Shown here one piece after another: positions 57,845 to 64,000 of a DNA stretch of 64,000 nt. The first letter of the stretch is position 1. Every line of letters starts with the position of its first letter. Source of the DNA: Dendrocalamus latiflorus. Taxonomy: Eukaryota > Streptophyta > Magnoliopsida > Poales > Poaceae. The stretch lies in contig CM029640.1 of NCBI GenBank assembly GCA_017311315.1, positions 18,101,512 through 18,165,511 of the forward strand, in the 5' to 3' direction. The notes under the pieces are model-generated. The model did not search any database, was not told where the DNA came from, and was given only the letters and a program-made list of their open reading frames with translations. The position numbers were made by a program, and so were the translations under genes.

Positions 57845-57853
57845 TGGCGCCGT
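57845..57853 (+). other. Primer-binding site of Tat element B
   Basis: TGGCGCCGT two bases after the LTR, as in element A. Confidence 0.8.
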
Positions 57854-57894
57854 CCGTGGGGAGGACAAGAGCAAGCCACAAGGTCCGAAGAAGG

Positions 57895-59449
57895 ATGGCA
57901 CCGAAGAAAGCTTCATCGTCGGCGGCGAAGAAAAAGAAGGCGGGCGCGACAGAGTCGCGCATAAACACCAGGGCTTCGGCGTTGGCGATCGTATGCGTGG
58001 ACGGCGACGCGGGAGCGACAGTTACAAACATCGGCGTCCACGGCACAACGATCGACCCCGCCACCACTGCCACGACGGTCGACCCCGTCACCACCGCTGC
58101 AACGGTCGATACCGCCCCGCGCGCGACGAGTGATCCCACCACGGGCATGGCGACAATCGCCGGCAGCACCGACCGGGTGGTCGGGGGGCGGTAGCGCCAG
58201 TGCCCATGTTGGCACGGCTGCCGTCTCCCCACCCGGTGCGGGAGCGGCGAGCGGTCTCGGTGGTAACGCGGGCCCCGTCATCGACTCCAGAGTCCATCGA
58301 GCCAGCGCAGCAGGCAACCCAGGAGCGCAGGCCGTGGTCGCCGCTGTTCCGACCGTGCAACCAGGTGCACCGGTCGCCCCGGCCACGCCTACTACAGAGA
58401 ACGTCCTGCTAGCGGCCCTTAGAGCGTTCCAGCGGGAGTTAGCGGATCTCCGTGGGGCCGTGCGGGATATACAAGAGGCTCGGAGCCAGCAGACCCCGCC
58501 GGTGGTCGCGTCGGAGCCCACGCCGGAGCGGGCGGATAGCAGCGACGCCCCCACGTCCAGCCGCGTCCCGCTGCGACGCGTTGACTCGGAGTCCCCACTC
58601 TCCACAGGCCTGCAGCAGGCGGCGTGGCCGGAGGACTTCAAGTTCCCGAGCATCATTGAGCCGTACAAAGGTGACATGGACCCACGGGAGTTTGTGCGTG
58701 TGTACGAGATCGCCATCGAAGCTGCCGGCGGAGACGACACCACGAAGACAAAGGGACTTCCCCTCGCGTTGCAGGGAGTGGCGCTCTCTTGGTTTTTTAA
58801 CATCGAGCCAAACTTCATCTACGCGTGGGAGCAGATCCGCGACCGGCTCTACAACAACTTCCATGGAAACTACATCGAGCGTGTCGACGCGGATCAGCTC
58901 TTCGCGGTCAAACAAAAATCCTTGGAGAAGCTCCGGGAGTATTTCAAGCGCTTCGCAAAGGTCCGCTGCCAGGTCAAGGACGTTAACGAAACAACCATCA
59001 TCAACGCAGCCATACAAGGTCTTCGCCCAGGGCTGCTGGCCTACAACGCGCGAAAGCCGATCAAGACGGTGGCGAAGCTCTTTGACAAGATGGAAGAGTA
59101 CGCCAGAGCGGAAGAAGACACGCGGCGGCGTCACGGTGCCGACTCCGACACTAATGAGGCGGAGGGCACGGCGAAGAACAGAGATCCGTCGAAGGAAGTC
59201 TCCTCGAAGGGCAAGCGCAAGCAGGAGCCATCGAAGGATGCTTCCGAGCGCAAGGATGCCCAGCACAAGGACTCATCGGGCGAGAAGCCCAAGCGTGGCC
59301 AACAGAAGTCTTGGAGAGCCCGTTATGTCTTCGACATCGAGGGCGGTTCCAAAGATAACGCCCCCGCTGGCCGTGGCGATAGGGCCCGCCGGGGGCGTGG
59401 GCGCGGCCGGGGCCGCGATGATAGGGCTCGCGCGGAGTATGATGACTAA
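57895..59449 (+). pseudogene. Tat element B gag (one frameshift)
   Basis: ATG 57895 starts MAPKKASSSAAKKKK. The first frame runs to 58194 and the body continues in a second frame to 59449, so a small indel near 58185 breaks it. The capsid region (…DFKFPSIIEPYKGD…, …SWFFNIEPNFIYAWEQI…) is clear at about 58630-59110 and closely parallels element A. A Lys-rich and Arg/Gly-rich tail follows, suited to RNA binding. Confidence 0.85.
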
Positions 59450-59721
59450 CACCACGACCAATGGTGCGAGGTACATGGTCAGGGCAGCCACGACACGCGT
59501 GCATGCACCACCATCGCGGCACTTCGACAAAGCGTCGCCAGGGATAGGAACATCGAGGCGCGGCTGCCCGTCGTGGCCCACGTCCAGCAACCCCTGGAAG
59601 GCCCCATGCGGGTCCAGGATCAGGGGATGTAGCCTCAAGAGGGCCCCTGCGAATACAAGCTCATGTGTAACAACATCGGGAGGGCCCCCTGCAGATACAA
59701 GCCTTGGAGGGAGCCTAGCGT

Positions 59722-60360
59722 ATGGTCATAAACGTCATCTCCGGGGGCTCCTCGTTGGAGTTCGCTTCGGCACGACAGCGGAAGGCCTATGTGAGGAGGC
59801 TACACCACGTGGTAGCATACCTGGCGCAGGCACCGTCGGATTGGGCGCAGCACGAAATCATCTTCACGCCCGCTAACGCCAAGGGCGTGGAGTTCCCCCA
59901 CCAAGACCCCCTGGTCGTCCAGGTCATCATCGCGGGATGCGACGTCAAGCGCGTCCTAGTCGATGGAGGGAGCTCCGCGAACATCTTGTTTGCAGCGGCC
60001 TTCGACCAGATGGGGATCCTCCGAAGTCGCTTGGGTCCCTCGGGAATCTCACTACAGGGCTTCGGAGGTTAGCCCCTGCGGGCGCTGGGCCAGGTATGCC
60101 TGCAGGTCTCCTTTGGCCAGGACGATAATGTGAGGAGCGAAGACATCACTTTTGACGTCGTCGACATCTCGTACCCCTACAACACCATATTGGGGCGACC
60201 AACTCTCAACTCCTTCGGGGCAGTGCCACATCACAGCTTCCTGTGCTTGAAGCTCCCAGGTCCATGGGTTATCATCACCGCCCATGGCGACCAGAAGATG
60301 GCCCGACGCATAGAGCTCGGCACCCGAGGCTCGCACCACGAGGCCCAGCGGGGCCCCTAG
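59722..60360 (+). pseudogene. Tat element B protease region
   Basis: The aspartic protease motif VDGGSSANILF is near 59958, followed by GFGG, a stop at about 60070 and continuation in frame (…YNTILGRPTLNSF…) to the stop at 60358-60360. It matches the element A region around 41720-42110. No RT follows. Confidence 0.8.
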
Positions 60361-60505
60361 GCCGGGCACACCAACACAAGGATTCTTGGCGGCCTCAGGA
60401 AGCGCCCCGTGCCTGGGACCGCTACAGTAGCAGAGGCTCCCACCGTGCCCCGCCTCGTGCCCTTGAGCGATCAGTGGTCAGTACCTTGTCTTTCGTAATC
60501 GCTCA

Positions 60506-60531
60506 CCCGCGCAAACGGGAGTTCAATAAAG
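60506..60531 (+). promoter_or_regulatory. Post-pol box in Tat element B
   Basis: Identical 26-bp block to 45432-45457, though pol itself is missing upstream. It contains AATAAA. Confidence 0.55.
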
Positions 60532-60589
60532 TTCACCGTTTGCAAAATTCACTTCGTTTTCTGCAGAAACGCGCGGAGGCTTGCCTCCG

Positions 60590-61860
60590 CGCGCACTCCC
60601 TGTGAGTATAAACAAAGACACGCGTTCGCGCGTGCACTCACGGCCTCCGCGCGCACTCTCTGTGAGTATAAACAAAGACACGCGTTCGCGCGTGCACTCT
60701 CCGTGAGTATAAACAAAGACACGCGTTCGCGCGCGCACTCTCTGTGAGTATAAACAAAGACACGCGTTCGCGTGCGCACTCTTCGTGAGTATAAACAAAG
60801 ACACGCGTTCGCGCGCGCTCTACGGAGTATAAATAAGACGCAGCGTCGAGGCTTACCTCCGTGCGCACTCTACGGAGTATAAATAAGGCGCAGCATCGAG
60901 GCTTAGCTCCGTGCGCATTCTACGGAGTATAAATAAGACGCAGCGCCGAGGCTTACCTCCGTGCGCACTCTACGGAGTATAAATAAGACGCAGCGTCGAG
61001 GCTTACCTCCGTGCGCACTCTACGGAGTATAAATAAGACGCAGCGTCGAGGAATACCTTCGTGCGCACTCTACGGAGTATAAATAAGACGCAGCGTCGAG
61101 GCTTACCTCCGTGAGCACTCTACAGAGTATAAATAAGACCCAGCGTCGAGGCTTACCTCTGTGCGTACTCTACGGAGTATAAATAAGACCCAGCGTCGAG
61201 GCTTACCTCCGTGCGCACTCTACGGAGTATAAATAAGACGCAGCGTCGAGGCTTACCTCCGTGCGCACTCTACGGAGTATAAATAAGACGCAGCGTCGAG
61301 GAATACCTTCGTGCGCACTCTACGGAGTATAAATAAGACGCAGCGTCGAGGCTTACCTCCGTGAGCACTCTACAGAGTATAAATAAGACCCAGCGTCGAG
61401 GCTTACCTCTGTGCGTACTCTACGGAGTATAAATAAGACCCAGCGTCGAGGCTTACCTCCGTGCGCACTCTACGGAGTATAAATAAGACACAGATGTTGT
61501 CCCTGCGCACTCTACTGAGTATAAACAAGACGCGGAGGTTCCCGCGCACGCATGGGCGTTATCCCCATGCGTACTCTTCGGAGTATAAATAAGGCGTGGT
61601 TAATGGTCCCACGCACTCTACGGAGTACGAATAAGACGCGGATGTTGTCCCTGCGCACTCTACTGAGTATAAACAAGGCGCAGCAGAGGTTGCCTCCGCG
61701 TGCACCCCGCGGAGATGCACAAGGCGCAGCAGAGGCTTGCCTCCACGTGCACCTCGCGGAGATGCACAAGGCCCAGTAGAGGCTTGCCTCCGAGTGCATT
61801 CCGCGGAGCACCTATAAGGCTCAGCAGAGGCTTACCCCCACGCGCATCCCGCGGAGCACC
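60590..61860. repeat. Tandem array, 50-bp monomer, in Tat element B
   Basis: The typical monomer is cactctacggagtataaa, then taagacgcagcgtcgagg, then cttacctccgtgcg. A five-monomer block recurs after exactly 250 bp: the variant gaataccttcgtgcg is at 61051 and 61301, and gtgagcactctacagag is at 61111 and 61361. The left part (60590-60815) is a variant with gagtataaacaaagacacgcg. The monomer is related to that of element A. Confidence 0.92.
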
Positions 61861-62211
61861 TTTTCTGTATTCGTCAGAGGACGTTTACATGGGGGGGGCG
61901 TTAAAAGTAAAGTATACAAGCATTCTTGGATGCTCGCGGTCGCTACTCGGCCGCCTCCTCCTTAACGTGCGCCCGCGCCGAAGCCTTGCCCGAAGAGACC
62001 TGGGTCGCCCAGAAATCCAGCGACTCTTCGGCCCGCCACCAGCATCGAAGACGCCGTCGGGTTATGAGGTTAGAAACTAGTAGTCGTCCCTTATAGAGCA
62101 GCTGCTCGGAACACAGGGATACACTAGTCAGAACATGGGAGCAATTTCTACTTTATTTATAAAAGGGGGCACACGAATTACAACGCACGCCAACACACGA
62201 GAACCCCGGTC

Positions 62212-64000
62212 TCACACCTGTGGGTTCGCGTCATGCCCTGAGGCTTCGGCGCCACCTTCGTCGCGCCGTGGGACTTCATCCAACCATTGGCCGAGGTTCC
62301 CCTCGTTGTACATGGTCCGCCGTAGCTCTACCCTCGCCGCGGCCTCCCCGATGTACTCCCAAATTCTCTCATGGAAAACCCGAACAGCGCGGCGAACAGC
62401 GCGCACGGCACCGAACATCACCCCGGCCCCGGCCGGCATCTCCAGTTGGGGGTCGGCTAGCCCGTTGACATGCTGGTAGCCCCGGTACCGCAGTAGCGCA
62501 CATACCAGGCACGACGTCACATAGGAGCAGTGGTTGCCGAAGGACGTCGCGGTGGTGCGAGCAAGATTGGCTGCATCCCCGATCCGACGAAGTGTCCGCG
62601 ACAGCTCTTCGGGCCCGAAGGAGCAAGGTGGTACTTTGGCGACGAAATCTTCAAGGGTCTCCTCCAGAGCCAGCATGGCATCCCAAGCGGCCACCGAGGC
62701 GTCACCCAGCGTCCGAGCCCGCTCCTCGAGAGACGTGGCGAGATGGCCTTTTTCCTTCTCCAGCGTAGTAATTTGCTGGAGCAGGCCGTCACTCTCCTTC
62801 GCGGTCGCTCGCCGCGCCGCTTCTGTGGCCGACAACCGCGCCGCCGCGACGAGTGCCTCAGCGTATGAGATCGTCTCCGCACGCTCCACCTCTAAGCGTT
62901 GGATGCAGTTGTCCTTGGCGGAGTGTACCTCCTCGCGGGCGTGAGCCGCCTGTAGCTCCCGGCCAAGGACGAGCACCTATACGACAAAGCATTTAGTAAA
63001 CTCCTAAAAGACCACGTGTCACTCAAAGCTCAGATACCCACCCTCACTTCCGAGGCCTCAAGCGCGTCCCCAAGGCGTTCCGAGCCGAGGGTCAGCAATG
63101 CCTGGTCATCCAGGTTCGCAGCCTCATGGTCCGCAACCCCCCGCCATGCTCCCAGCACCTCCGGTCGAGGGGCAAAATCTGCCAAGATCGGGCGCATGGC
63201 ACCTGCGACGACAGTCTCGGGAGCGTCGGGCGCCCCTCCCAAAGGAATGTCCTGGCAGCCCGAAGATTGATCGTGCTTTGGGAGGCGTGCTGCTGCGAAG
63301 GAACGGAGCGGCTAAAGCTCTACGGATGCACCATAGAATTAGACCAGGGCAGTTAATGTACCTTCAGCATCAGTCGGTGAACTTCGTCGGGGCTTCCCAC
63401 CAGCAGCAGGGATGTTGGCGCCCTCAGACGAATGCGGCCCTCCGAGCCAGGGGGCCTCCGCGTCAGAGCCCAATATTAGCACGCCCTGGGCCCCAACCGC
63501 CACAGCCTTGGCAGAGGCCACGGGAAGGTGAGGTTGGGGGCCCTCAGTTTCGGAATCGGAGTCCAACAGGCTCCGGACTTTGGTCGCCACAGCAAACCTC
63601 CTCTTCGGCCGGGGAGGTGATCGTAGGTGCGGCCGCTTCGCCTTGGGAGAGGGAGGCGAGGACCCCGCCTCAGTAACCACCACAGGCGGGATCTCCGCTC
63701 TAGCAACCTCCGCAAGCGGCAGCTCCGCCTCGGTAGCCATTGTAGGCGGGAGCTCCGCTCTGGCAACTTCCGCGGGTGGCAGTTCCGCTTTGGCAAACAC
63801 CGCAGGCGGGAGCCCCGTTGTGGCTACATCCATGGGCGGCAGCTCCAACTCGGTAGCCGCCACGAGTGAGGACTCCGCCCCAGCATCATCCACGGGTGGT
63901 AACCCCGCTTCAGCGACCACCGCGGGCGACGAGGCTTCCCCCTCCTGGTCGTCCGCAATACACTCTTGGTCCCCGGCACCGCCCAGAGACCCTTCGCCTT
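62212..64000 (-). CDS. Antisense spliced ORF of Tat element B (5' end beyond the window)
   Basis: Minus-strand exons are inferred at 64000-63362 (open at the edge, Pro/Ala-rich repeats of the type ELPPAEVARA), 63251-63042 and 62976-62212. Introns are 63361-63252 (GTACAT…TGCCAG) and 63041-62977 (65 nt, GTGGGT…TATAG). The second joins the frames exactly and sits at the same place (after SE-VR/MR) as the 67-nt intron in element A. The phase at the first is one off from the best downstream frame, so an indel is likely. The C-terminus (FGNHCSYVTSCLVCALL…) matches element A after a coiled coil. Function unknown. Confidence 0.7.

Larger units (their letters stand above)
57593..64000 (+). mobile_element. 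Tat-lineage gypsy element B, non-autonomous (no RT, RNase H or integrase)
   Basis: Same family as element A: LTR, primer site, gag start (MAPKKAS…), protease, post-pol box, hairpin-type tandem array and antisense spliced ORF, all in the same order. The protease region is followed after about 150 bp by the post-pol box, so the 3.2 kb that would encode RT to integrase is absent. It extends past the right edge, so its 3' LTR is unseen. Confidence 0.88.

Overview
The window is plant nuclear DNA, almost certainly from a grass. It is packed with Ty3/gypsy and Ty1/copia LTR retrotransposons of grass type. Its one convincing host gene has the GC-rich coding style of grass genes, flanked by AT-rich non-coding DNA. 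Oryza or a relative is possible, but the species cannot be fixed from the sequence alone.

Layout. (1) 1-4191: 3' part of a CRM-like chromovirus (gypsy) with its 3' LTR. (2) 4653 to about 6175: a CACTA-like DNA element carrying a gene-like exon. (3) About 6390-25150: a decayed Sirevirus-type copia element lacking a recognisable 3' LTR. Two later insertions split it, both proven by 5-bp target duplications: a second CRM-like gypsy element (11344-18811, gggag) and a 2.9-kb solo LTR (19470-22334, ttggg). (4) 25150-29337: remnant and long 3' LTR of another gypsy element. (5) 29338-34751: a minus-strand copia element, nearly intact in gag and pol but cut off at the end of RNase H. (6) 35325 to about 37870: the host gene, a minus-strand atypical bHLH factor of the SAC51 type. 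Its leader contains what looks like the end of that family's conserved upstream ORF. (7) 39640 to about 49745: a Tat-lineage gypsy element (A). It has a single-stop gag-pol, dual RNase H, a tandem-repeat array and a spliced gene on the opposite strand. (8) 49746-57592: a truncated LTR, MITE-like DNA, a small hairpin array and unassigned sequence. (9) 57593-64000: a second Tat element (B) of the same family. It has gag and protease, the repeat array and the antisense gene, but no reverse transcriptase, RNase H or integrase. It runs off the window.

How the parts relate. The retroelements form a nested insertion history, with the Sirevirus older than the two elements inside it. Tat A and Tat B look like an autonomous-type and a non-autonomous member of one family. 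They share LTR, primer site, a sequence box downstream of pol, a hairpin-bearing satellite-like array, and an intron-containing antisense ORF. The bHLH gene is the only gene likely to serve the plant. By homology it belongs to the thermospermine-responsive SAC51/SACL group that acts in xylem development.

The most interesting material for follow-up is the antisense spliced gene of the Tat elements, the hairpin-conserving arrays beside it, and the leader of the bHLH gene.
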